A stretch of DNA of 64,000 nt from Kerstersia similis (GTDB taxonomy: Bacteria; Pseudomonadota; Gammaproteobacteria; Burkholderiales; Burkholderiaceae_B), in NCBI RefSeq assembly GCF_965139615.1, contig NZ_CBCSIQ010000003.1, positions 167,338 through 231,337 of the forward strand. Direction: 5' to 3'. Below are positions 34,372 to 43,285 of the stretch, in pieces. Both the position numbers and the translations under genes were made by a program. The notes beneath the pieces were generated by a model. That model made no database searches. It had not been told where the DNA came from and saw only the letters and a program-made list of their open reading frames with translations. Positions within the stretch are counted from its first letter, which is position 1; every line of letters starts with the position of its first letter.

Positions 34372-35034
34372 TTCCGCCCTTTGTTTCATCTATAAAACAA
34401 CAATTCACCAATGGAATTTGAGTGAATTAAATCAATATCGTCTTTGAGCCGATATCAGTGAAAACACTGCCTCATCCCGCATTCAGACCCACGCAAAATC
34501 CGTGCCAGTTTTTCACTATCGAATTGTTGTTTCACTGATAAATCACTCTATTTCAGGTGCGGAATAAACCGTGTTTCAGGACGATAAATTCACCCTTGAA
34601 AAACCTTTTCCCATTCATGGACTTAAAAATAAAATCCGAAAATAAATTGAATTGTCAGATCCCATTGCAAATGCCCTTCCCTGGTGCATTGCAATATTTC
34701 CAAAGCACTCAAAAGGTGCTAAGCAATTCCTCAAATACGGCAATTGCAATTCATTCCCAATTCCCTCTAAACATAAGAATCAGGTAATAAAGAAAATCCA
34801 ATCATGACTTGCAGCGCCCTGGCTCCCGCCAGCCATCGGGCTGTTTGACACGTCCGGGATGGACACGCCTGACCACTGTGTCCGTATCTGTATGGCAACC
34901 GCAGCGAGCACATGCGCCGTCACGCATACAGGAACACGTCTGCCACCAGATTCCCGCCCCGGGCGCGATACAATGCCGCGCAGATGGTCTGCACCGTTGC
35001 AGCCGAACCGCTACCGAACGAGACCCGATCCGCC
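34372..35034. promoter_or_regulatory. AT-rich control region between the catabolic operon and argB
   Basis: A 663-base gap, visibly richer in A+T than its surroundings, with no convincing gene. It holds several related sequences: TTTCATCTAT (34384-34393), ATCAGTGAAA (34454-34463, inverted), TTTCACTATC (34511-34520) and TTTCACTGAT (34530-34539). An inverted pair AAACAACAATTC / GAATTGTTGTTT also spans 34396-34532. These are candidate operators for the IclR regulator at the head of the minus-strand operon. The argB promoter should lie in the right-hand third. Confidence 0.55.
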
Positions 35035-35940
35035 ATGTCTGATTCCCCTACTCTCACTACCGCGCAACTGCCCTCGGACATCAAGGCCGAAGTGCTGTCG
35101 GAAGCCCTGCCCTATATCCGCCGGTTCCACGGCAAGACCATCGTGGTCAAGTACGGCGGCAATGCCATGACCGAAGAGCGCCTGCAGCGCAGCTTTGCCC
35201 ACGATGTGGTGCTGTTGAAGCTGGTGGGCCTGAACCCGATCGTCGTGCACGGCGGCGGCCCCCAGATCGACAATGCACTGCAACGCCTGGGCAAGCAGGG
35301 CAAGTTCATCCAGGGCATGCGGGTGACTGATGAAGAAACCATGGAAGTGGTGGAGTGGGTGCTGGGTGGCCAGGTGCAGCAAGACATCGTGATGATGATC
35401 AACGCTGCCGGCGGCAAGGCCGTCGGCCTGACAGGCAAGGATGGCGGGCTGATCCAGGCTACGCACAAACTGATGGACGACCGCGAGCACCCCGGCCAGA
35501 AGATCGACCTGGGTTTCGTTGGCGACATCGCCCGCATCGAACCTGCCGTGGTCAAGGCATTGCAGGATGATCAATTCATCCCGGTGATTTCTTCCATCGG
35601 CTATGGCGAAGACGGCAATGCCTACAACATCAATGCCGATGTCGTCGCCGGCAAGATGGCGGAAGTGCTGGGCGCGGAAAAGCTGGTCATGATGACCAAC
35701 ACCCCCGGCGTGCTGGATAAGGACGGCAAGCTGCTGACGCGCCTATCGGCAGCGACGATCGACGCCATGTTCGAGGACGGCACGATCTCCGGCGGCATGC
35801 TGCCCAAGATTTCCTCCGCCCTGGACGCAGCCCGCAATGGCGTGAATTCGGTACACGTGGTCGATGGCCGCGTGCCGCACTGCCTGCTGCTGGAAATCCT
35901 GACGGACAAGGGTGTGGGAACGATGATCCAGGGCGCCTGA
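35035..35940 (+). CDS. argB: Acetylglutamate kinase ArgB
   Basis: A 301-residue amino-acid kinase. TIVVKYGGNAM near 37-47, HGGGPQID near 73-80 and the MINAAGGKAVGLTGKDGGL segment are standard. It phosphorylates N-acetylglutamate in arginine synthesis. The start at 35035 gives the usual N-terminus (MSDSPTLTTAQL); the open frame runs further upstream but without conserved residues. The long N-terminal helix is typical of arginine-inhibited forms. Confidence 0.95.
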   Translation: MSDSPTLTTAQLPSDIKAEVLSEALPYIRRFHGKTIVVKYGGNAMTEERLQRSFAHDVVLLKLVGLNPIVVHGGGPQIDNALQRLGKQGKFIQGMRVTDEETMEVVEWVLGGQVQQDIVMMINAAGGKAVGLTGKDGGLIQATHKLMDDREHPGQKIDLGFVGDIARIEPAVVKALQDDQFIPVISSIGYGEDGNAYNINADVVAGKMAEVLGAEKLVMMTNTPGVLDKDGKLLTRLSAATIDAMFEDGTISGGMLPKISSALDAARNGVNSVHVVDGRVPHCLLLEILTDKGVGTMIQGA

Positions 35941-35960
35941 ACCCGGCGCATCCTGACTCC

Positions 35961-35986
35961 GGAGCGGCATTTCAAGCTGCCGCTCC
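35961..35986. terminator. Hairpin between convergent argB and moeB-like gene
   Basis: GGAGCGGCA (35961-35969) pairs perfectly with TGCCGCTCC (35978-35986) around an 8-base loop. It lacks a T-tract but stands in the 53-base gap between two convergent genes. Confidence 0.5.
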
Positions 35987-35993
35987 CACTGCA

Positions 35994-36749
35994 TCAGCCG
36001 TGGCGCTCGCCACAGACCGGACAGCCCGGATCGCGCACGACCTTGACGCTGCGCCACTGCATACCAAGCGCCTCCAGGCGCCACAGCCGTCCGCTCAGCG
36101 TCTGGCCCATACCCGCCAGCAGCTTGAGCGCCTCGGCCGCCTGCATCGCGCCTATCATGCCCACCACCGGGCCAAACACGCCAGAGGTGGCGCAAGTCAT
36201 GGTATCCGGCTCATCAGATTCCGGAAACAGGCAGTGGTAACAGGGTGAACTGGCCTGACGGGTATCGAACACACTGATCTGCCCATCAAAACGGATGGCT
36301 GCCCCCATGACCAGTGGCTTGCCCAGACGGACGCAGACCCGATTGATTGCATGGCGCGTCTCGAAATTGTCGGTGCAATCCAGCACCACATCGGCATCCG
36401 CTGCCAGGGCTTCCAGCCCGGCCTCATCCAGCCGCTGGCAGACGGCCTGCACCTGCACTTCCGGGTTCAGGCGCGCAAGCGCCTGCTTGCCGGATTCGGC
36501 CTTGTATTCGCCTACCGTGGTCGTGTCATGCAGCACCTGGCGCTGCAGATTGCTGAGTTCAACCCGGTCATCATCGACCAGAATGAGGCGTCCCACGCCT
36601 GCGGCAGCCAGATATAGCGCCGCCGGCGACCCCAGGCCGCCAGCACCGACCACCAGCGCGGTACTGTCCAGCCAGCACTGCTGGGCTTCTATGCCCGCCT
36701 CATCCAGCAGGATGTGGCGGGCATAGCGCAACAACTGATCGTCATTCAT
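35994..36749 (-). CDS. moeB: HesA/MoeB/ThiF-family adenylyltransferase
   Basis: A 251-residue E1-like enzyme with the ATP motif GAGGLGSP (36-43), DDDRVELSNLQRQ, DCTDNFETR and two zinc CxxC pairs (CYHC, CPVC). It adenylates the C-terminal Gly of a ubiquitin-like sulfur carrier: MoaD for molybdopterin or ThiS for thiamine. The two roles cannot be separated by sequence, and many betaproteobacteria use one such protein for both. It is downstream of ctpA by 12 bases on the same strand. Confidence 0.88.
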   Translation of the reverse strand: MNDDQLLRYARHILLDEAGIEAQQCWLDSTALVVGAGGLGSPAALYLAAAGVGRLILVDDDRVELSNLQRQVLHDTTTVGEYKAESGKQALARLNPEVQVQAVCQRLDEAGLEALAADADVVLDCTDNFETRHAINRVCVRLGKPLVMGAAIRFDGQISVFDTRQASSPCYHCLFPESDEPDTMTCATSGVFGPVVGMIGAMQAAEALKLLAGMGQTLSGRLWRLEALGMQWRSVKVVRDPGCPVCGERHG

Positions 36750-36761
36750 GACGGCCGGTCA

Positions 36762-38198
36762 TCACTTCTTGCCGGGCACGACGCCATCGACCGTAATGCG
36801 CTGGGGCACTGCAGGCGCCGTTTCCACGACCGTCGTACCGCCAGGTCCGCCGGTTTCCACAGGCTTGCCCTCCAGCAGGTTGATCGCCTGGCGCAGCTGG
36901 AAGTCATCCGCACCGCCGAACTCGAACATCTTGAAGTCTTTCAACTGTTCCTTATCGAGTTCATTGGAACGAACTTCTTCTTCCGGCGTCTGCTTGTTCG
37001 ACAGGTGGCGCTGCAGATCCGCCTCGCGCGGCAAGCGGAACAGATCGCCCTTCTCGGTATCGGACACAACGATGTCGGGTTCGATACCCTTGGCCTGGAT
37101 GGAACTGCCATTCGGCGTGTAGTAACGCGAGGTGGTCAGCTTGATGCCGGTATTTTCGGACAACGGCAGGATGACCTGCACCGAACCCTTGCCGAACGTA
37201 CGGTTGCCCATGACCTTGGCACGATTGTGGTCCTGCAGCGCGCCCGCCACGATTTCCGACGCCGATGCCGAACCTGCGTTCACCAGCACCACCAGCGGCA
37301 CGGTCTTGGCCCATTCAGGCAATTCCCGCATGTAATTGCTTTCGCCACGGGCGAAATCAACGGGGTTGGCCAGATAACGATGGCGCGATTCCGGCGCGCG
37401 GCCATCCGTGGACACCACCAGGACGTCCGGCGGCAGGAAAGCTGCCGATACGCCGATGGCGCCCGTCAGCAGGCCACCCGGGTCATTGCGCAGGTCAAGC
37501 ACCAGGCCCTTGGGCGCGCCGTCGCGGCCCAGCTCACGCAAATGCTGCACCAGGTCGGCCCCGGTGCGCTCCTGGAACTGCGACACACGGACATAGCCGT
37601 AGCCGTCGTCCAGCATCTTGCTGCGCACGCTGCGCACCTTGATGACGTCGCGCACGATGTCGATCACGATGGGTTGATCCACACCATCGCGCACAATGGT
37701 CAGGCGGATCGGCGTCTTGGGCGCGCCACGCATGAGCTTGACGGCGTCGGTCAAGGTCATGCCCTTGGTCGGCGTATCGTCGATTTTGATGATCAGGTCG
37801 CCGGCCAGCACGCCGCCACGGGCGGCAGGCGTATCCTCGATAGGCGAAATGACCTTGACGAAGCCGTCCTCTGCGCCGACTTCGATCCCCAGGCCGCCGA
37901 ATTCGCCCTGCGTCGCCGTCTGCATATCCTCGAAGGCTTCTGCATCCAGATAGGCCGAATGCGGATCCAGGCTCGACAGCATGCCGGAAATGGCACCATT
38001 GATGAGATTGGTATCAGTGACCGGTTCGACGTAGTTGTTCTTGATGGCGCCGAAGACGCTGGTGAACTGGCGCAGCTCATCCAGCGGCAATGGTGTGCCG
38101 CTGCGCTCCGCCACGGCACTGATGCCGATACTGGTCAATACGCCGGCCACGGCGCCCAAGGCAACCAGGCCGAAACTCCGCGTTTTACGAGTGCTCAT
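36762..38198 (-). CDS. ctpA: Carboxy-terminal processing protease, S41 family
   Basis: A 478-residue protease anchored by an N-terminal hydrophobic segment (about 9-30), with a PDZ domain (about 95-175) and an S41 core. Ser312 (GSASASEI) and Lys337 (TFGKG) form the catalytic dyad with the standard 25-residue spacing. It trims C-termini of periplasmic proteins; related CtpA proteins act on peptidoglycan hydrolases. The start at 38198 has GGGA six bases upstream, which is better than the ATG two codons earlier. It follows the EnvC-like gene, a common pairing. Confidence 0.92.
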   Translation of the reverse strand: MSTRKTRSFGLVALGAVAGVLTSIGISAVAERSGTPLPLDELRQFTSVFGAIKNNYVEPVTDTNLINGAISGMLSSLDPHSAYLDAEAFEDMQTATQGEFGGLGIEVGAEDGFVKVISPIEDTPAARGGVLAGDLIIKIDDTPTKGMTLTDAVKLMRGAPKTPIRLTIVRDGVDQPIVIDIVRDVIKVRSVRSKMLDDGYGYVRVSQFQERTGADLVQHLRELGRDGAPKGLVLDLRNDPGGLLTGAIGVSAAFLPPDVLVVSTDGRAPESRHRYLANPVDFARGESNYMRELPEWAKTVPLVVLVNAGSASASEIVAGALQDHNRAKVMGNRTFGKGSVQVILPLSENTGIKLTTSRYYTPNGSSIQAKGIEPDIVVSDTEKGDLFRLPREADLQRHLSNKQTPEEEVRSNELDKEQLKDFKMFEFGGADDFQLRQAINLLEGKPVETGGPGGTTVVETAPAVPQRITVDGVVPGKK

Positions 38199-38276
38199 GC
38201 ACATTCCCGTATGAAGGCCGGCGGTGGAAACGCCGGCGATAGATTGCCGCCCTGCCAGGGTATCGTGCCGCCGGGC

Positions 38277-39917
38277 TCAACGCGCAATGAAACGCGCCGG
38301 ATCGACAGGCGTCCCACGATGCCTGACCTCGAAGTATAGGCCCGAATCCACCTGTCCGCCTGTCGCGCCCGCCAGTGCAATGGCTTCCTGACGGGCCACC
38401 GCATCACCGACCTGTTTGAGCAGGCTCTGGTTGTGGGCATAAACAGACAAGTAATCCCGGCCATGGTCAACGATGATGATATTGCCGAAGCCTCGCAGCC
38501 AGTTCGCATACACCACCGTGCCGGATTCAATGACCCGCACCGCCGTCCCTTCCGGCGCCGCGATCAGCTGGCCGCGCCACGCGCCGCCATCCGGTTTCTG
38601 CGTGCCGAAACGAGCCAGCACCTGGCCGGACAACGGCGCTTTCAGGCCCGTACGCAAACCATTGCTCAACCCTGCCTGCCCCTGGCCGCCGGGCGCCACT
38701 GCCGCCACAGCCGTCCGTTCCGTCCGTTGCACGGGCTGCGCCGGTTGTGCCGGCAGCTGCGTTACCGTCGGTTCGACAGGTGCGGGTGCTGGCGGTTCCG
38801 CAGGCCTGACATCTACGGTTTCGACCGGCTCTTCGCGCGGCAGTTCCGCCTGCGCCAAGGCAGGTGCCGGCGCGGCGGCGCTCGCCCCCAGACGCGGCCC
38901 CTCAACCTGCCGCAACGTGGAAACCGGCCCGCCTTGCGTGGCGGTCTCACGAGCAGCCAGCGCACGTTCACGTTCACTGGCGCGCTGGGCAGCACGCTCC
39001 GCTGCGGCCTTTTCTGCGGCCACCTGCTGCGCAGCGGCGCGCGCCGCGGCCTGGCGTGCCCGGCGCTCGGCTTCTGCCTTTTCGCGCGCCACACGCAATT
39101 CTTCCTGGCGCCGCAACTCGGCCTGCCGGCGCACCTCGGCAGCACGCCTCGCCGCTTCCAACTGCTTGCCCAGGTCATCGACCAGGCGGCCCAGCCGTTC
39201 ATCATCGCGGCTCAGGCGACTGGCCTCGACACGCTGGGCGCGAATACGATCTTCCAGCCGCGCCAGCACAGCCGCGCGCTCTCGCTGCTGCGCCGCGCGC
39301 TGGCTGCGCTGGGCCTCGGCATCACGATTCAAGGCGACCAGACGCTCGTTGCCAGCGCGCTGCTCCGCCTGCAGCGTCTCCAGGCGACTGATTTCGGCGT
39401 CCAGGCCACGCACGGTTTCTGCGCGCGCCTGCGCCACATAATCCAGATAGGCCAGCTGACGGCCATTATCTTGCGGGTCGCCGCCTGACAGCCAAACGCT
39501 CCAGGGCGACAACTCATTGGCATATTGTTCGCGCAGCTGGCCCGCCAGAATCTGGCGGCGCTGCTCGAGATCCTTCTGCAAGGCGGCGATGTCACGCTCC
39601 AGGCGCGTCAATACCGCTTGCTGCTGGCGGGCCTGTTCGGCCAGTTCATGCAGACGCCGGTTGCTGTCGGAAAGCGCCTGTTCGGACTGGCGCAGGGCAT
39701 CTGCCGCATCCTTGCGCTCTCCTTCACGCAATTCAAGTTCCTGCTGCACGGTACGAATCCGTTGCTGCAGTTCCTTGCGGCGCTCCTGCGCTTCACGCTG
39801 GCTGTCACTCACCTGCTGCGTGTCCGGCGCCGCGCCCGCCAATGGCGGCGCCAACAGCGCCAACCACAGCAAGCTCGATCGGCACAGGCGGCACCACGCG
39901 CCCGGACGGAGATTCAT
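38277..39917 (-). CDS. envC: EnvC-like murein hydrolase activator (degenerate LytM)
   Basis: A 546-residue exported protein: signal peptide (about 1-29), a long coiled coil (about 33-310), a Pro/Ala-rich linker and a C-terminal LytM/M23 domain (about 425-546). The LytM domain keeps GNIIIVDHG..YLSVYAHNQSLL and GLYFEVRHRG. It lacks the first HxxxD zinc ligands, reading FGTQKPDGGAW there, so it should activate amidases rather than cut peptidoglycan itself. The gpmA-envC-ctpA order matches other proteobacteria. Confidence 0.9.
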   Translation of the reverse strand: MNLRPGAWCRLCRSSLLWLALLAPPLAGAAPDTQQVSDSQREAQERRKELQQRIRTVQQELELREGERKDAADALRQSEQALSDSNRRLHELAEQARQQQAVLTRLERDIAALQKDLEQRRQILAGQLREQYANELSPWSVWLSGGDPQDNGRQLAYLDYVAQARAETVRGLDAEISRLETLQAEQRAGNERLVALNRDAEAQRSQRAAQQRERAAVLARLEDRIRAQRVEASRLSRDDERLGRLVDDLGKQLEAARRAAEVRRQAELRRQEELRVAREKAEAERRARQAAARAAAQQVAAEKAAAERAAQRASERERALAARETATQGGPVSTLRQVEGPRLGASAAAPAPALAQAELPREEPVETVDVRPAEPPAPAPVEPTVTQLPAQPAQPVQRTERTAVAAVAPGGQGQAGLSNGLRTGLKAPLSGQVLARFGTQKPDGGAWRGQLIAAPEGTAVRVIESGTVVYANWLRGFGNIIIVDHGRDYLSVYAHNQSLLKQVGDAVARQEAIALAGATGGQVDSGLYFEVRHRGTPVDPARFIAR

Positions 39918-39949
39918 GATGGACAGCCCCTGTGAATGCCAGCCTTCTA

Positions 39950-40699
39950 TTACTTCGCGGCCTTGCCCTGCGCAGCCACGGCGGCAACCGCCGCCGCGAT
40001 GGCCTCGGGATCGCCCAGGTAGTAATGGCGGATCGGACGCAGATTTTCATCCAGCTCATAGACCAGCGGCTGACCCGTCGGAATATTGAGGTTGACGATT
40101 TCCTCTTCGGAAACACCATCCAGGTACTTGATCAGGGCGCGCAGGCTGTTGCCATGCGCCGCCACCAGCACCTTGCGGCCGGCGCGAATGGCCGGCGCGA
40201 TGGATTCGTTCCAGAACGGCACCACGCGATCCACCGTGTCCTTCAGGCATTCCGTCGCCGGCAGGTTTTCAGCCGGCACACGAGCATAGCGCGGGTCGAA
40301 ACGCGGGTGGCGCGGATCGTCGATATCCAGCGGGTTCGGTGCAATGGCGTAGGCACGACGCCAGATCAGCACCTGCTCGTCACCATACTTGGCGGCGGTC
40401 TCGGCTTTGTTGAGACCTTGCAGCGCCCCATAGTGACGCTCGTTGAGACGCCAGCTCAAGCCCAGCGGCACATACATGGCGTCCATGGCGTCCAGCGCAA
40501 TCCAGGCGGTACGGATGGCACGCTTGAGAACAGACGAAAAGGCCACGTCAAAGGTATAGCCTTCGCGCTTGAGCAGCTCGCCTGCCTGCCTTGCCTGTTC
40601 GCGGCCGGTTTCCGTGAGATCGACATCGGTCCAGCCGGTGAAGCGGTTTTCAAGGTTCCACTGGCTTTCGCCGTGACGCATCAACACTAATTTATACAT
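39950..40699 (-). CDS. gpmA: 2,3-bisphosphoglycerate-dependent phosphoglycerate mutase
   Basis: A 249-residue histidine phosphatase fold enzyme starting MYKLVLMRHGESQWN, with phospho-acceptor His9. RHYGALQGLNKAETAAKYG and AAHGNSLRALIKYL carry the other catalytic residues. It interconverts 3- and 2-phosphoglycerate in glycolysis and gluconeogenesis. Length and motifs are standard. It heads the gpmA-envC-ctpA-moeB run on the minus strand. Confidence 0.96.
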   Translation of the reverse strand: MYKLVLMRHGESQWNLENRFTGWTDVDLTETGREQARQAGELLKREGYTFDVAFSSVLKRAIRTAWIALDAMDAMYVPLGLSWRLNERHYGALQGLNKAETAAKYGDEQVLIWRRAYAIAPNPLDIDDPRHPRFDPRYARVPAENLPATECLKDTVDRVVPFWNESIAPAIRAGRKVLVAAHGNSLRALIKYLDGVSEEEIVNLNIPTGQPLVYELDENLRPIRHYYLGDPEAIAAAVAAVAAQGKAAK

Positions 40700-40907
40700 G
40701 GCGGGCTTTCAAAAAGAGTTGTAGAACCCGTCCATTTTAATGGCTTCGGCAGCGTGTGGCGGCGCTTGCGGCATTCCTCTGCCCATTCCCCGTGTCATTC
40801 ACTGCCCCCTGGGTGCCACCGGTGTGGCGCGACTGCGGTAATATCTGCTATTCAGATCAATCCGGGCCGCATCCCTGCCGCCCGCGCCAGCCCGCAGGAA
40901 ATACGAA

Positions 40908-41324
40908 GTGGACTTCATTTATTCGCCTGAAAACCTCATGCTCATCGCCGTGGTGCTGCTGTCCGGCATCATGCTCGCCTGGCCTGCCATCAGCCGCAGC
41001 CGCATGGGCACCAGCCTGGCACCCGCCGCTGCCGTGCAATACATCAACCACAAGAACGCCCTGGTCATCGACGTACGCACCAGCGAAGCCTTCCAGAAAG
41101 GCCATATCGCCCAGGCCCGCCACATCGCGGCCAGCGAAGTCGAGCAGAAAGCCGACGCCCTGCCCAAGAACCGGCCCCTGCTGGTTGTCAGTGATACCGG
41201 CCGCGATACGGCACGCATCATCGCCACACTGAAGGCCAAGGGCCACACCGACATCGCCAACCTGGACGGCGGGCTGCGTGCCTGGAGCCAGGCCGGCATG
41301 CCGCTTTCCGGCGGCAAACGCTAA
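40908..41324 (+). CDS. Rhodanese-like domain protein, YibN-type (no active-site Cys)
   Basis: A 138-residue protein starting at GTG 40908 with AGGAAA upstream. A single N-terminal membrane segment (about 9-27) is followed by a cytoplasmic rhodanese domain (LVIDVRTSEAFQKGHIAQARHI). The loop that normally carries the catalytic Cys reads VVSDTGRDTAR, with Ser instead, so sulfur transfer is unlikely. It matches the yibN position ahead of grxC-secB-gpsA in E. coli; YibN there has also been linked to the secretory membrane machinery. Confidence 0.85.
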   Translation: MDFIYSPENLMLIAVVLLSGIMLAWPAISRSRMGTSLAPAAAVQYINHKNALVIDVRTSEAFQKGHIAQARHIAASEVEQKADALPKNRPLLVVSDTGRDTARIIATLKAKGHTDIANLDGGLRAWSQAGMPLSGGKR

Positions 41325-41343
41325 GTTTTCCGGAGCTGCTGCC

Positions 41344-41601
41344 ATGAATCCCGTCCGCATGTATTGCACGGCCGTCTGTCCGTACTGTGTCCGTGCCGAA
41401 ATGCTGCTGCGTCAGCGCGGCGTGGAACAGATCGAAAAAATCCGCATCGACACCGACCCGTCACAACGCGATGTCATGATCGCCGCCACGGGCCGGCGCA
41501 CCGTACCGCAGATCTATATTGGCGATACGCATGTCGGCGGCTTCGACGACCTGGCCGCGCTGGATCGCGCTGGCGGGCTGCAGACGCTGCTCGCCGGCTG
41601 A
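41344..41601 (+). CDS. grxC: Glutaredoxin 3
   Basis: An 85-residue glutaredoxin with the dithiol active site CPYC (12-15), the cis-Pro motif TVPQIYI and GGFDDLAAL at the glutathione site. It reduces disulfides with glutathione. The start at 41344 leaves the usual short N-terminus MNPVRMYCTAV. It lies between the rhodanese and secB in a conserved operon. Confidence 0.94.
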   Translation: MNPVRMYCTAVCPYCVRAEMLLRQRGVEQIEKIRIDTDPSQRDVMIAATGRRTVPQIYIGDTHVGGFDDLAALDRAGGLQTLLAG

Positions 41602-41654
41602 TACCGCCGGCCTGTTACCCATTTCTATTGCAACCATTTTTCGCAGGAAACACC

Positions 41655-42167
41655 ATGTCCGACCAGGAACAACAAGCCAACGGCCAAGCCGCACCGTCCT
41701 TCAGCATGCAGCGCGTTTACCTCAAGGACCTGTCGGTCGAGATGCCCAATGCGCCGCAAATCTTCCTGGAACAGGAAGGCCCGAAGGTGGAAGTCAGCAT
41801 CAACGTCGGCGGCCAGCGCCTGGCGGAAACCGTGTTCGAATCCACCGTGACGGCCACGGTCACCACGCGCATCAACGACAAGGTGCTGTACCTGGTTGAA
41901 GGCACGCAAGCCGGTATCTTCGAACTGGCCAACATCCCCGGCGAGCAAATGGATCCGCTGCTGGGCATCGTTTGCCCGACCATGCTGTACCCCTACCTGC
42001 GTGCCAACATCGCCGACGCGATCACTCGCACCTCGCTGCCGACGCTGCACCTGGCCGAAGTCAATTTCCAGGCGCTCTACGAGCAACGCATTGCCGAACT
42101 GCAGCAGCAACAGGTGGAACAAGCCGACAGCGGCATCATTCTGCCTCCCGGCGCAACCCGCCAATAA
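41655..42167 (+). CDS. secB: Protein-export chaperone SecB
   Basis: A 170-residue SecB with FSMQRVYLKDLSVEMPNAP, the SecA-contacting acidic strand region, and CPTMLYPYLRANIADAITRTSLPTLHLAEVNFQALYEQR. It holds preproteins unfolded and passes them to SecA. Length and composition are normal for the betaproteobacterial protein. GCAGGAAA gives a clear ribosome-binding site. Confidence 0.96.
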   Translation: MSDQEQQANGQAAPSFSMQRVYLKDLSVEMPNAPQIFLEQEGPKVEVSINVGGQRLAETVFESTVTATVTTRINDKVLYLVEGTQAGIFELANIPGEQMDPLLGIVCPTMLYPYLRANIADAITRTSLPTLHLAEVNFQALYEQRIAELQQQQVEQADSGIILPPGATRQ

Positions 42168-42171
42168 GCCG

Positions 42172-43236
42172 ATGTCCGCCACAAGGGAAGCTGACCGCCA
42201 AGCCCGGATTGCCGTCCTGGGCGCTGGCGCCTGGGGCACGGCCCTGGCAGCCGCCGCCAGCCGGCATGGCGATGCCATGTTGGTCGCGCGTTCACCCGAA
42301 GCCTCGGCCACATTGGCCGACACGCACGAGAATGCGCGCTATCTGCCTGGCATCAAGCTGCCCGACAACCTGCGCTACGGTCACGGCCTTGACGCCGCCC
42401 TGGCCCACCTTGCCGGCGATCACGCTCCCCTGCTCATTCTGGGCATCCCGGTCGCCGGGCTGTCAGCCACTTGCGCCAGCCTGGCCGCCGCCCTGCTGGC
42501 GCGGCCACTGCCCGGCCTGACGGTCTTGCGCACCTGCAAGGGCTTTGACGCCCAGACGGGCGAGCTGCCCTATGAAATCAGCCGCCGCCTGCTCGACGGC
42601 ATTCCAGGGGTCGCCACCGGTGTGCTTTCCGGCCCATCGTTCGCACAGGAAGTGGCCCGTGGCCTGCCGGTTGCACTGACTGTTGCCAGTTCCGCCCCAC
42701 ACGCACGCGCCGTCACCACCATGGCACTGCATGGCGGTCCGGTACGCGTTTATGGCAGCGACGATGTCATCGGCGTGGAAATCGGCGGTGCACTCAAGAA
42801 TGTCATGGCCATCGCCTGCGGGATCGCCGATGGCCTGGAGCTGGGCACCAACGCCCGTGCCGCACTGATTACCCGCGGCCTGGCAGAAATGACACGCCTG
42901 GGAATCGCATTGGGCGCACAGGCCGCGACCTTCTCTGGCCTGACAGGCCTCGGTGATCTGGTGCTGACCGCGACAGGTGATCTGTCGCGCAACCGCCGTG
43001 TTGGTCTGGCACTCGGACATGGCATGACACTGGACGCCATTCTCGCCGACGGCATGACAGCCGAAGGCGTACGCTGTGCCCAGGCTGCCTGGCAACGCGC
43101 CCTGGCCCTGAACGTCGATATGCCCATTACCGCTGCGGTCTGCCAAGTCCTTGATGGCACGCAAACGCCGGAACAGGCTGTCGCGACACTGCTGTCACGC
43201 GAAGCCAGGGCCACGGAATCACCGGCGCACCGCTGA
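42172..43236 (+). CDS. gpsA: NAD(P)H-dependent glycerol-3-phosphate dehydrogenase
   Basis: A 354-residue enzyme with GAGAWGTALA (17-26), LRTCKGFD, the catalytic Lys in IGGALKNVMAIACGI, and GLTGLGDLVLTATGDLSRNRRVG. It makes sn-glycerol-3-phosphate for phospholipids. The start at 42172 follows secB by four bases, so the genes are coupled. E. coli has the same secB-gpsA order. Confidence 0.95.
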   Translation: MSATREADRQARIAVLGAGAWGTALAAAASRHGDAMLVARSPEASATLADTHENARYLPGIKLPDNLRYGHGLDAALAHLAGDHAPLLILGIPVAGLSATCASLAAALLARPLPGLTVLRTCKGFDAQTGELPYEISRRLLDGIPGVATGVLSGPSFAQEVARGLPVALTVASSAPHARAVTTMALHGGPVRVYGSDDVIGVEIGGALKNVMAIACGIADGLELGTNARAALITRGLAEMTRLGIALGAQAATFSGLTGLGDLVLTATGDLSRNRRVGLALGHGMTLDAILADGMTAEGVRCAQAAWQRALALNVDMPITAAVCQVLDGTQTPEQAVATLLSREARATESPAHR

Positions 43237-43285
43237 GCCGGTCATTCCCGACCGTGTATTGAAGCCCTGTGCCTTCAAGCCAGGC

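Noticed and set aside
34557..34787. A 76-codon plus-strand frame in the AT-rich region before argB
   Set aside because: No ribosome-binding site, no recognisable motif and atypical composition; better read as control DNA.
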